From Methanomassiliicoccales archaeon (lineage in GTDB: Archaea; Thermoplasmatota; Thermoplasmata; Methanomassiliicoccales; UBA472), in assembly GCA_028682895.1 (NCBI GenBank), contig JAJRAK010000012.1:1-38290 (forward strand): 38,290 nt of DNA. Direction: 5' to 3'. Positions within the stretch are counted from its first letter, which is position 1. Each line of letters begins with the position of its first letter. The notes beneath the pieces were generated by a model. That model searched no databases. It was given only the letters and a program-made list of their open reading frames with translations, and had not been told where the DNA came from. The translations under genes were made by a program, and so were the position numbers. Of this stretch, positions 23,709 through 30,798 are shown piece by piece.

Positions 23709-25229
23709 TTACAGGGACACTCGAGAGAAAGCCGGCACCCTGGCCAGCACCATGCCCTGTATCTTCACCGGTTCCAGGCGGACGGCCATCTTGAGCGCCT
23801 CCTGCAACTTCCAGTCATGCTCGGCGTAGATGGTGAAGATGGTCTCGCCCTTGTCCACCTTGTTCCCGGTCTTCTTGTTCAGGACGAGCCCGGCGCCCTT
23901 GTCCTTCGGTGAACCGGCGGTGCGCGCCACGCGGACCAATGCCTTGTTCAGTATCTGCCCGACGTACCCGCTCTGGTTAGCTATAACGTCCACGCTGTGC
24001 TGGCCCACCTTGATGTCGGCGGAGGTGATGTCCGGCTTCCCGCCCTGGGCGGCCACGATCTCCTGGAACTTCTTTAGCGCTTTGCCGCTCTCCAGTATCT
24101 GCCTGGCCTTCTCGACGCCCTGGTACTCCCCGCCCATCTCGAAGAGCATGCCGCAGATGCTCAGGGTCTTCTCTATGACGCTGTTCGGGGTCTTGGCACC
24201 CTCCATGATGCGGATGGCCTCGATGGACTCCAGGGCCGGTCCGATGGCGCGTCCCAAAGGTTGCCCGCCATAGGTGATGGCGCATTCCACCTTGATGTCC
24301 AGTTGCTCACCGAGCTGAATGAAGTCCCTGGCGTAGGTCTTGGCCTCGTCCATGGTGAGGACCTTCGTGCCCTCCCCCATGGGTATGTCGATGACCAGGA
24401 AATTGGCGCCTACCGCTTTCTTCTTGGCCATGACCGACGCTAGAAGTTGGGCGTGCGGGTCGATGCCCAGCGGATATTCGGCCTTGATGATCAGGTCATC
24501 TGCCGGGGCCAGGTTCAAGGACCCTCCCCAGGCCAGGACCCCACCCACCTTCTCGGTGATGGTCTTCAGCTCTGTGGGCGTCAGCGCCACGTTGGCGAAC
24601 GTCTCCACAATATCGGACGTGCCGGCGGCGCTGCTGATGGCCCGGGACGAGGTCTTGGGCATCTTGCATCCGGCCGCGGCCATTATCGGAACGACCAGCA
24701 GGGTGATCTTGTTCCCCGGGCAACCGCCGATGCTGTGATGGTCGTATATCGGTCCGTTGCTGAACGTCATCACCTCTCCGCCGGCCACCATCGCTTTGGT
24801 CAGGTCGACCGTCTCCCTGAGGTTCATCCCCCGGATGTACAGGGAGGTGACATAGGCGGACAGCTCGATGTTGGACAGCGCCCGGGAGGATATGTCGGCG
24901 ATCAGGGTGTTGATCTCCTCGGTGGTCAGCTCCATCCCGTTCATCTTCTTCTTGATGAACTCCACGGACTCGGGCTTGCTGGCGGCGGTGATGTCCACCA
25001 GCTCGCCATCCTCGCTGCCTATGGTCTTCAAGGTGGCGCCCAACAGCCCTATCTCACCCTTCTGGATGATCGTGTCGCTGGTGGTGACGATGGCCACGGT
25101 GGTGACGCCCTCATGGGAGACCTTGACACGGTCCTTCTCACGAAGTCCAAGCTCGGCGCAGTCGAAGTCATGCATCAGGACGGACACGTCTCCGGTGTCC
25201 ACGTCTATGTATCTTGCCTTGAGCTTCAT
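23709..25229 (-). CDS. deoA: AMP phosphorylase (archaeal thymidine-phosphorylase family)
   Basis: 506 residues, the long archaeal form of the pyrimidine-nucleoside phosphorylase family. An N-terminal domain of about 80 residues is followed by the family signature (KTSSRAISSAAGTSDIVE) and a phosphate loop region (YDHHSIGGCPGNK). It splits AMP (and CMP/UMP) with phosphate into base and ribose 1,5-bisphosphate. It is the third gene of the operon with ribose-1,5-bisphosphate isomerase and RubisCO. Its ATG 25229 overlaps the RubisCO stop as ATGA; a longer start at 25241 would lie inside RubisCO. Confidence 0.95.
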   Translation of the reverse strand: MKLKARYIDVDTGDVSVLMHDFDCAELGLREKDRVKVSHEGVTTVAIVTTSDTIIQKGEIGLLGATLKTIGSEDGELVDITAASKPESVEFIKKKMNGMELTTEEINTLIADISSRALSNIELSAYVTSLYIRGMNLRETVDLTKAMVAGGEVMTFSNGPIYDHHSIGGCPGNKITLLVVPIMAAAGCKMPKTSSRAISSAAGTSDIVETFANVALTPTELKTITEKVGGVLAWGGSLNLAPADDLIIKAEYPLGIDPHAQLLASVMAKKKAVGANFLVIDIPMGEGTKVLTMDEAKTYARDFIQLGEQLDIKVECAITYGGQPLGRAIGPALESIEAIRIMEGAKTPNSVIEKTLSICGMLFEMGGEYQGVEKARQILESGKALKKFQEIVAAQGGKPDITSADIKVGQHSVDVIANQSGYVGQILNKALVRVARTAGSPKDKGAGLVLNKKTGNKVDKGETIFTIYAEHDWKLQEALKMAVRLEPVKIQGMVLARVPAFSRVSL

Positions 25230-26470
25230 GCGGATCCCCACTTCTGCAATGCCTGGGCCAGCTCCTTGTGGTCCTTGGCGTACACGTCAAGCTCGATGCC
25301 AGCCGCGGCCGCGTCCACCGCCTGGGACATGGCCTTGGCCCCGCCGCGCACACCGCCCGGGTGCCCGGACACGCCGCCGCCGGCCTGCATCTGCAGGTCC
25401 AGCCCGGCCAGGTCCACCAGCTTCTTTATCATTCCCGGATGCACGCCACCGGAGGCCACCGGCATCACCCGTTTGTACGGTAAGTTCTTCGTCAAGCAGA
25501 TGTCCTTGTTGGCCAGGTCCTCCTCGGCCGAGCCCTTCATCTTTCCCACGCCGAACGTTCCGACATGCAGCGCATCGCCGCCGACCATCCTGGCCAATGT
25601 GGCGAAGACGTTCATGCTGATACCGTGCTCCGGGTTCCTGGTCATCGCGCCGTGCATGGTGCGGTGCACATGGATCGGAAGTTTGATGGACGGGTCCTCG
25701 GCCAGCACCTGTATGGCGCCGAACCCGCAGGTGAGCACGTCCACCATCAGCTCGGTCGCCCCGTGGTCCTGGGCCATCTCGGCCACCTCCAGGACCTGGT
25801 GCCCGTTGGTGCTGACGTTGATGGCATGCATCATCACATGACCGGTCTCGCTCTTGACGCGGTCGATGGCGTCGGCGATCGCCTCCGTCCTGTCGATGAG
25901 CGGGCAGAACTTCTGGTTGCTGAGCGTCTCATCGTCCTTTCCGTTGGTCAGCCCGCCCATGCCCGCCTCGTACACGTATTCGGCCGTCTCCTTCGGGGTA
26001 AGTCCGATCTTGGGCTTTACGATGGTGCCGACCAATGGCTTGGTCGGGCGTTTCAGCATGGAGCGCATTCCGTCGATGCCATACTTCGGCCCCTTGAACT
26101 CACGAAGCATGCTCTTCGGGAAGACGACCTCCTCCAAGCGCACTGCCTGCAGTGCATCCAGACCGAACAGGTTGCCGGCGATGATGCTCAATATCTGCGG
26201 AACGCCGCCGATATCAAGGCTGAAGTCCTCCACCGGGAAGGCGATGGTGGCGACGTTGCCGTCAATGGCCGTGACCTTGCCGCTCCTCTTGAGGAAGTTG
26301 TCCTCGTTGAGCGTCGAGAGCTTGGTCCATGTCCCGGTGGACTGCTCCGTGGCTATGGCCGCTGCGGCGGTGGTCATCTTCATGTCGGTAGTGACCTTGT
26401 ACTTGCATATGACGTGCGAGTCCACGTCGATCCTCTCGTTCAGATGTAGGTATCTTTCCTCGTATTCCAT
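25226..26470 (-). CDS. rbcL: Form III ribulose-1,5-bisphosphate carboxylase/oxygenase large chain
   Basis: 414 residues. The catalytic set is present: TGTWT (45-49), KPK with K152, the carbamylated-Lys motif GGLTNGKDDE (K178, D180, E181), HRTMH (H269, R270), LHVGTFGVGKMKG (H302 and loop-6 Lys310) and ASGG (S340). It should therefore be a true carboxylase and not a form IV RubisCO-like protein. It fixes CO2 on ribulose 1,5-bisphosphate from the AMP pathway to give 3-phosphoglycerate. No small subunit or phosphoribulokinase is nearby, which fits nucleotide salvage rather than a Calvin cycle. It starts 4 bases after the isomerase stop and has GAGGAT as ribosome-binding site. Confidence 0.96.
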   Translation of the reverse strand: MEYEERYLHLNERIDVDSHVICKYKVTTDMKMTTAAAAIATEQSTGTWTKLSTLNEDNFLKRSGKVTAIDGNVATIAFPVEDFSLDIGGVPQILSIIAGNLFGLDALQAVRLEEVVFPKSMLREFKGPKYGIDGMRSMLKRPTKPLVGTIVKPKIGLTPKETAEYVYEAGMGGLTNGKDDETLSNQKFCPLIDRTEAIADAIDRVKSETGHVMMHAINVSTNGHQVLEVAEMAQDHGATELMVDVLTCGFGAIQVLAEDPSIKLPIHVHRTMHGAMTRNPEHGISMNVFATLARMVGGDALHVGTFGVGKMKGSAEEDLANKDICLTKNLPYKRVMPVASGGVHPGMIKKLVDLAGLDLQMQAGGGVSGHPGGVRGGAKAMSQAVDAAAAGIELDVYAKDHKELAQALQKWGSA

Positions 26471-26474
26471 GTTA

Positions 26475-27401
26475 TCAATCCTCGTAGAAGATGAACTCCT
26501 GTCCCAGTTCCTTGATTATGATGTTGTAGGCGGCGTAAGGCGGTATGACGCCTATCTCCGTTACGATGGAGTCGATGTACTCCGGCGGCGTGGCGTCAAA
26601 GACCGGGTTGAAGACCTTGACCTGCGGGGGGACCTCCCCTAGCTTGACAATCTCGGTCGAATCCCTCTCCTCGATCTTCACCAGTTCGCCGTATATCGTC
26701 CTGGGGGAGAACTTGAAGGTCTCGGCGCAGACTGTGAACGGTACGCGCGCTTCGTGGGCCGCCAACGCAACCTGCGATGTCCCGATCTTGTTGATGAGCG
26801 CCCCATTGGAGGCGATGGTGTCCGCTCCCACGAACACCTTGTCCATGTCCTTCATGATGAAACGAACGGCCGAATCGATTATGATCGTCACAGGTATGCC
26901 CAGCTCGGCCAGGTCGTTGGCGGTGAGAACCCCTTGGCGCCATGGGCGCGACTCGGTGGCGAAGACCTCGAAGCGCTTGCCCTGCGCCCAGGCCTCGGCC
27001 ATTACGGCTATGGCCGCCTTGCTGTTGCAGTGCGTGACGACCTTGTCCCCGTCCTGGATGCGGTTCGCTCCGAGCCTGCCGATGGTCTTCAGGGCGCTCT
27101 TTGAGCGGTTGATGAACCGGTCGGCGTTCTCGCTCACCTTCGTCCGGTACTCTTCGGCCGTGCTCACCTTCGAAGTGTCCTTGAAGACATACTGCACCCC
27201 GTTCCAAAGGGAGATGGCAGTGGGACGGGACGCCAATAGCACATCCCTGCTCTTCTCCATCCGGGAACGAAGTTCCTTCAGGTCGTCCCCCGAATATGAT
27301 TCCGCCTCTTCCTTCAGCGCCTGCGCCGCGCGCCTGGCGATCTCCGCCGCTCCCCTTATCTCCATGCTGCGGATACGTTCCGCCACATCCTCGGCCGACA
27401 T
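26475..27401 (-). CDS. Ribose-1,5-bisphosphate isomerase (eIF2B-alpha family)
   Basis: 308 residues of the eIF2B-alpha / MtnA-like fold. THCNSKAAIAV carries the catalytic Cys125 and VGADTIASNG the catalytic Asp194, 69 residues apart as in the characterised Thermococcus enzyme (Cys133/Asp202). It converts ribose 1,5-bisphosphate to ribulose 1,5-bisphosphate. It is the first gene of a three-gene operon with rbcL and AMP phosphorylase. Its genomic partners separate it from translation-factor relatives of the same family. Confidence 0.94.
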   Translation of the reverse strand: MSAEDVAERIRSMEIRGAAEIARRAAQALKEEAESYSGDDLKELRSRMEKSRDVLLASRPTAISLWNGVQYVFKDTSKVSTAEEYRTKVSENADRFINRSKSALKTIGRLGANRIQDGDKVVTHCNSKAAIAVMAEAWAQGKRFEVFATESRPWRQGVLTANDLAELGIPVTIIIDSAVRFIMKDMDKVFVGADTIASNGALINKIGTSQVALAAHEARVPFTVCAETFKFSPRTIYGELVKIEERDSTEIVKLGEVPPQVKVFNPVFDATPPEYIDSIVTEIGVIPPYAAYNIIIKELGQEFIFYED

Positions 27402-27436
27402 CGCGTGAGTATTCGTGCTCCTATAAGATAAACGTT
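27402..27436 (-). promoter_or_regulatory. Promoter of the AMP/RubisCO operon
   Basis: On the minus strand TTTATCTTATAGG (about 27420-27432) lies some 25 bases before ATG 27401, an archaeal TATA box that predicts a leaderless transcript for the three-gene operon. Confidence 0.6.
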
Positions 27437-27483
27437 GCCTGTCCAGACTAATATTCTGGTCCGTCGGGGCACGCTTCCGAGGC

Positions 27484-28110
27484 TCATTCCTTCCTTTCGC
27501 TGAAGTACTCGAGCAGTATGTTGCGATGTGCCCTTCTCAACGTTTCTCTCATGGTGCTCTCCGATATGCCGCACTCATCTGACAACTGCTTGACGCTGAC
27601 CTTGCTGGGGTAATCGTAATACCCTTTGTCCAAGGCCAGTCTCACCAGGTCCCTCTGTCTTCTGGTGGTCAGCGGCACCTCGTTGTAGCTGGTAAGCCGC
27701 TTGAGATCTATGAGCATCCCGGACTCCTTCAGCCGCTTTATGAGCTCCGGTATGGAACCGTCCTTTCCAGCCAGCACCTTGAACTCGACCTTTCCGTCGC
27801 CCTCGGCCTTGGCCTGCTCCAAAAAGCATCCGGCCGAGAGGATCCAGCGGATGATCTTGCACTCCTTGAGGCCGACCGTTCCGATCACCGCACCATCGTA
27901 GGAGTCCACGTCCACGGTGAGTATGCCAGGGTTCCGTAGGAGGTCATCGATGAGCTCATCCTTGTCCACGTTCGAGACATGGATGAGGGCCTGGCCACTA
28001 TCGTTCTTCCACGGTATGCAGTCATGGATGGTCACCGTGGTAAGGTACTTCGAGGCGATATCGTTCAACCACATCGTCAGGTTGGTTATCTCGAAGGTGA
28101 CCTCCATCAT
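27484..28110 (-). CDS. Bat-type HTH (HTH_10) transcriptional regulator
   Basis: About 208 residues. The N-terminal 140 residues form an alpha/beta sensor-like region with single cysteines (HDCIPW, LKECKII, AGCFLEQ). The C-terminus is the bacterio-opsin-activator HTH (LTTRRQRDLVRLALDKGYYDYP, then VSVKQLSDECGISESTM, then LRRAHRNIL). It lies 83 bases downstream of the AMP-operon start, in the opposite direction of transcription flow from DUF1638, so it could regulate either neighbour. ATG 28110 or 28107 fits a GTAAGTATCC box; ATG 28128 is possible too. Confidence 0.87.
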   Translation of the reverse strand: MMEVTFEITNLTMWLNDIASKYLTTVTIHDCIPWKNDSGQALIHVSNVDKDELIDDLLRNPGILTVDVDSYDGAVIGTVGLKECKIIRWILSAGCFLEQAKAEGDGKVEFKVLAGKDGSIPELIKRLKESGMLIDLKRLTSYNEVPLTTRRQRDLVRLALDKGYYDYPSKVSVKQLSDECGISESTMRETLRRAHRNILLEYFSERKE

Positions 28111-28186
28111 GGCCCAGCATAATCTCATTTGAAGGATACTTACCTATCGCTCCACGGGGACCGGTCTCGACACGCCCCTCATTGAT

Positions 28187-28262
28187 AGCAATGTTCTCGG
28201 AACGGTCCTCGAAATTCATCCATTTATCATGACCAAGATGATCTGGTCCTAAGCAATGTTCT
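28187..28262. repeat. 11-bp direct repeat in the intergenic region before DUF1638
   Basis: AGCAATGTTCT occurs at 28187-28197 and at 28252-28262, 65 bases apart, each followed closely by CTCGGA. The copies flank a TATA-like CATTTATCAT and lie between the divergent HTH regulator and the DUF1638 gene. Confidence 0.55.
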
Positions 28263-28322
28263 ATCTCGGACACAAGAAAGCGGGACATCCATGATTGCCC
28301 GAGGGCGCATTGCATAATCGCC

Positions 28323-29027
28323 ATGAGACCCAAGATCGCCATACTTGCCTGCGACGCCTTAAGGAAGGAGATAGACACCATCACCTCAGATGACAAATGG
28401 GTCGTGTCCAAGGAATACCTCGAGTTCGGCCTCCATCTCACCCCACCCGAGCTCAGGGACGTCATCTTGGACAAGCTGTCGCAGCTCGAAGGAAAGGTCG
28501 ACGCGGTCTTCCTCGGTTACGGGATATGCCAAGCGCTGAAGGACGTACCGAGCATGGCAAAGGTACCCTTGGCCATGATAGAGACCGAGGATTGCATAGC
28601 CGCCCTGCTGACCCCCGATCGATATCATGATGAGAAGGACAACAACGGCATAACATGGTTCTACCCAGCGGGATGGGCGGAGTATGGGATGCAAGGCATA
28701 ACCCAGCTGTTCCACCTCGATTCAGTGGACGACGAGAGGTACCCTCCCGAGTTCTTCCTTGATCTGTTGTTCGACGGTTTCAAGCGATGCCTGTTCATCG
28801 ATACCGGGATGGACGGTTCGGAAAGATGTTATTCGAACTCCGAGCTTCTCGCTTCGAAGCTAGGGCTCAGGCACGAGAGCACGAACGGCACCCTGGACCT
28901 GATAAGGGAGGCATGGGAGAGGACGAGGACGATAGCACAACAGAAGGCCGAGGCCGCCGGTACGATGATGTCCTCCAATGAAGTTCGTCCGACCGATTCC
29001 ATTAAGGCCGATACCATCGATGGATGA
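28323..29027 (+). CDS. DUF1638 family protein
   Basis: 234 residues matching DUF1638 by its pattern: KIAILACDALRKEI at the start (C10), FLGYGICQALK (C69) and ETEDCIAALLTPDRYH (C91), followed by a WFYPAGWAEYG stretch. Three cysteines in conserved-looking places suggest a metal, cofactor or sulfur ligand. The family is common in methanogens and anaerobes and is often near corrinoid methyltransferase genes, but none is visible here. Instead a cysteine desulfurase starts 6 bases after its stop. The C-terminal 30 residues are hydrophilic and probably disordered. Function unknown. Confidence 0.82.
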   Translation: MRPKIAILACDALRKEIDTITSDDKWVVSKEYLEFGLHLTPPELRDVILDKLSQLEGKVDAVFLGYGICQALKDVPSMAKVPLAMIETEDCIAALLTPDRYHDEKDNNGITWFYPAGWAEYGMQGITQLFHLDSVDDERYPPEFFLDLLFDGFKRCLFIDTGMDGSERCYSNSELLASKLGLRHESTNGTLDLIREAWERTRTIAQQKAEAAGTMMSSNEVRPTDSIKADTIDG

Positions 29028-29033
29028 TGCAAA

Positions 29034-30197
29034 ATGGACCGAACGGCGTATCTGGATAACAGTGCCACCACTCCCATGGACCCCCGGGTCCTCAGGGAGA
29101 TGGAACCGTTCTTCGGGAGCGTTTACGGCAATCCCTCCAGCATCCATTCGGCTGGCCGTCGCGCGGCCGAGGCGGTGGAGGCGGCAAGAAAAAAGGTGGC
29201 CAAGGCCATGAACGCTCGTCCGAGCGAGGTGATCTTCACATCGGGAGGGACCGAGTCCGATAACATCGCCATACAAGGTGTCGCCTCTGCAAATCGTTCC
29301 CATGGCGACCATATAATAACCAGTTGCATCGAGCATCATGCAGTGCTGCATATATGTCATCATTTGGAAGAGACCGGGTTCAAGATAACGTACCTTCCAG
29401 TTGACAAGGAAGGTCTCGTCTCCCCGGACGCCGTAAGGAAGGCCATGACGCCCGACACCATACTGGTGAGCATAATGGCCGCTAACAGCGAGATCGGGAC
29501 GGTCCAGCCGATCAGGGAGATAGGCGCCATCGCCCATTCGGGGGGAGCGCTCTTCCATACCGATGCCGTCCAGGCCATGTTGAAGATGCCGATCGATGTC
29601 GATCGCGACAACATAGACCTGCTATCCCTCTCAGCTCATAAGATGCACGGCCCGAAGGGAGTCGGTGCCCTGTTCGTTAAAAAAAGCACCAAGATCTCAC
29701 CGATCACCTACGGCGGGGGGCAGGAGTTCGGATTGCGTCCTTCGACCGAGAACGTGGCCGGCATCGTTGGAATGGGGGCGGCGGTGGAGATCGGCATGCT
29801 CTCCATGGACCAGGACATCGAGAGGATGACCGTTTTAAGGGACCGAACGATCGAAGGCGTCATATCTTCGGTGCCAGGCGTCCATCTCAGCGGCTCCAGG
29901 GATCACCGATTATGCAATAACGTACACCTTCGCTTCGACGGACTGGACGGAAAGGACCTCGTGATCATGCTCGACCGCAAAGGCATCGCCGTCTCCACCG
30001 GGACCGCCTGCTCGAGCCGCAGCGTCGCCCCGTCCCACGTCGTGGCCGCACTAGGCGTCGACGCCCAAGGGTGCCGCAGCTCGTTGCGCATCACCCTTGG
30101 CCGGAACAACAGCCAGGACGAGGTCGATCATCTCCTTGAGGTATTGCCACAGGTCGTTGCGGAGCTCAGGTCAGCGGAGGCCACCTTGTATGGATAA
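29034..30197 (+). CDS. Cysteine desulfurase, NifS/IscS-like
   Basis: 387 residues of the class V aminotransferase fold. YLDNSATTPMD is at the start, FTSGGTESDN and SCIEHHAV bind PLP, SLSAHKMHGPKG carries the PLP Lys203, and GTACSSRS carries the catalytic Cys326 that takes sulfur from cysteine as a persulfide. The short loop around the Cys is of the NifS/IscS (group I) kind. No IscU-type scaffold is nearby, so the sulfur acceptor may be a neighbour or a general Fe-S or tRNA system. It lies between DUF1638 and a peroxiredoxin and overlaps the latter by 8 bases. Confidence 0.94.
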   Translation: MDRTAYLDNSATTPMDPRVLREMEPFFGSVYGNPSSIHSAGRRAAEAVEAARKKVAKAMNARPSEVIFTSGGTESDNIAIQGVASANRSHGDHIITSCIEHHAVLHICHHLEETGFKITYLPVDKEGLVSPDAVRKAMTPDTILVSIMAANSEIGTVQPIREIGAIAHSGGALFHTDAVQAMLKMPIDVDRDNIDLLSLSAHKMHGPKGVGALFVKKSTKISPITYGGGQEFGLRPSTENVAGIVGMGAAVEIGMLSMDQDIERMTVLRDRTIEGVISSVPGVHLSGSRDHRLCNNVHLRFDGLDGKDLVIMLDRKGIAVSTGTACSSRSVAPSHVVAALGVDAQGCRSSLRITLGRNNSQDEVDHLLEVLPQVVAELRSAEATLYG

Positions 30198-30783
30198 GAA
30201 CATCGCGGAAGGTCTGATGAACAGCACGATATGCCTAGGATCGCAAGCACCAGAATTCCGCGTACCAGGGGTCTCCGGCTCTCTGACAGCTCTGAGCGAC
30301 TTGATCTCGACCGGACCGGTCCTCCTGATATTCTATCCGGCCGATTTTGGGTGGATATGCCGGGGCGAGGTGATGGAGTTCCAGGAACGGATGGCCGATT
30401 TCCAAGGCATCGGAGTACAACTGGTCGGCATCAGCACGGACTCCGTGATGTCCCATGGCCTATGGAGCGAGCAGCTGCACATCAGCTACCCGCTCCTGAG
30501 CGACAGGGACGGTACCTTGTCAGCCTCGTACGGCGTCATGGACCTGGACCTGAGCTCGTTCAACCAAGGAAGGTGCAAACGGGCGTTGTTCCTGGTCGAC
30601 AGGGAGGCGATCGTGAGGTTCATATGGATCACCGAGGACCAATGGCAGAATCCCGATGCCGACCGGGTCCTCGCTCATTGCGCACGTTCCCTTCAATGCT
30701 CCCGTTCCACTGCGACAAAGGACCTGCGGATCGTCGAAGGGCTGCAACGGTACGAGGTCGAACAGTTCGAGACCGCTCCATGA
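30190..30783 (+). CDS. Atypical peroxiredoxin (AhpC/TSA family)
   Basis: 197 residues with the thioredoxin-fold peroxiredoxin pattern: GSQAPEFRVPGVSG, VLLIFYPADFGWICRGEVMEF, LVGISTDSVMSH, YPLLSDRDG, ALFLVDREAIVRF. The peroxidatic Cys is C57. The usual PxxxT/SxxC motif reads PADFGWIC, with Gly54 in place of the Thr/Ser that polarises the peroxide, so activity may differ. Further cysteines lie near the C-terminus (HCARSLQCS). The ATG at 30190 overlaps the cysteine desulfurase stop by 8 bases, making translational coupling likely. Confidence 0.85.
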   Translation: MDKNIAEGLMNSTICLGSQAPEFRVPGVSGSLTALSDLISTGPVLLIFYPADFGWICRGEVMEFQERMADFQGIGVQLVGISTDSVMSHGLWSEQLHISYPLLSDRDGTLSASYGVMDLDLSSFNQGRCKRALFLVDREAIVRFIWITEDQWQNPDADRVLAHCARSLQCSRSTATKDLRIVEGLQRYEVEQFETAP

Positions 30784-30798
30784 CGATGTTCCCACGCA

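Noticed and set aside
25226-26470. Form IV RubisCO-like protein as an alternative call
   Set aside because: The carbamylated Lys, metal-binding Asp/Glu, loop-6 Lys and phosphate-binding residues are all present, and the gene sits with AMP-pathway partners.
26475-27401. Translation initiation factor eIF2B alpha subunit
   Set aside because: The Cys125/Asp194 pair of the sugar-phosphate isomerases is present and the gene is first in an operon with rbcL and AMP phosphorylase.
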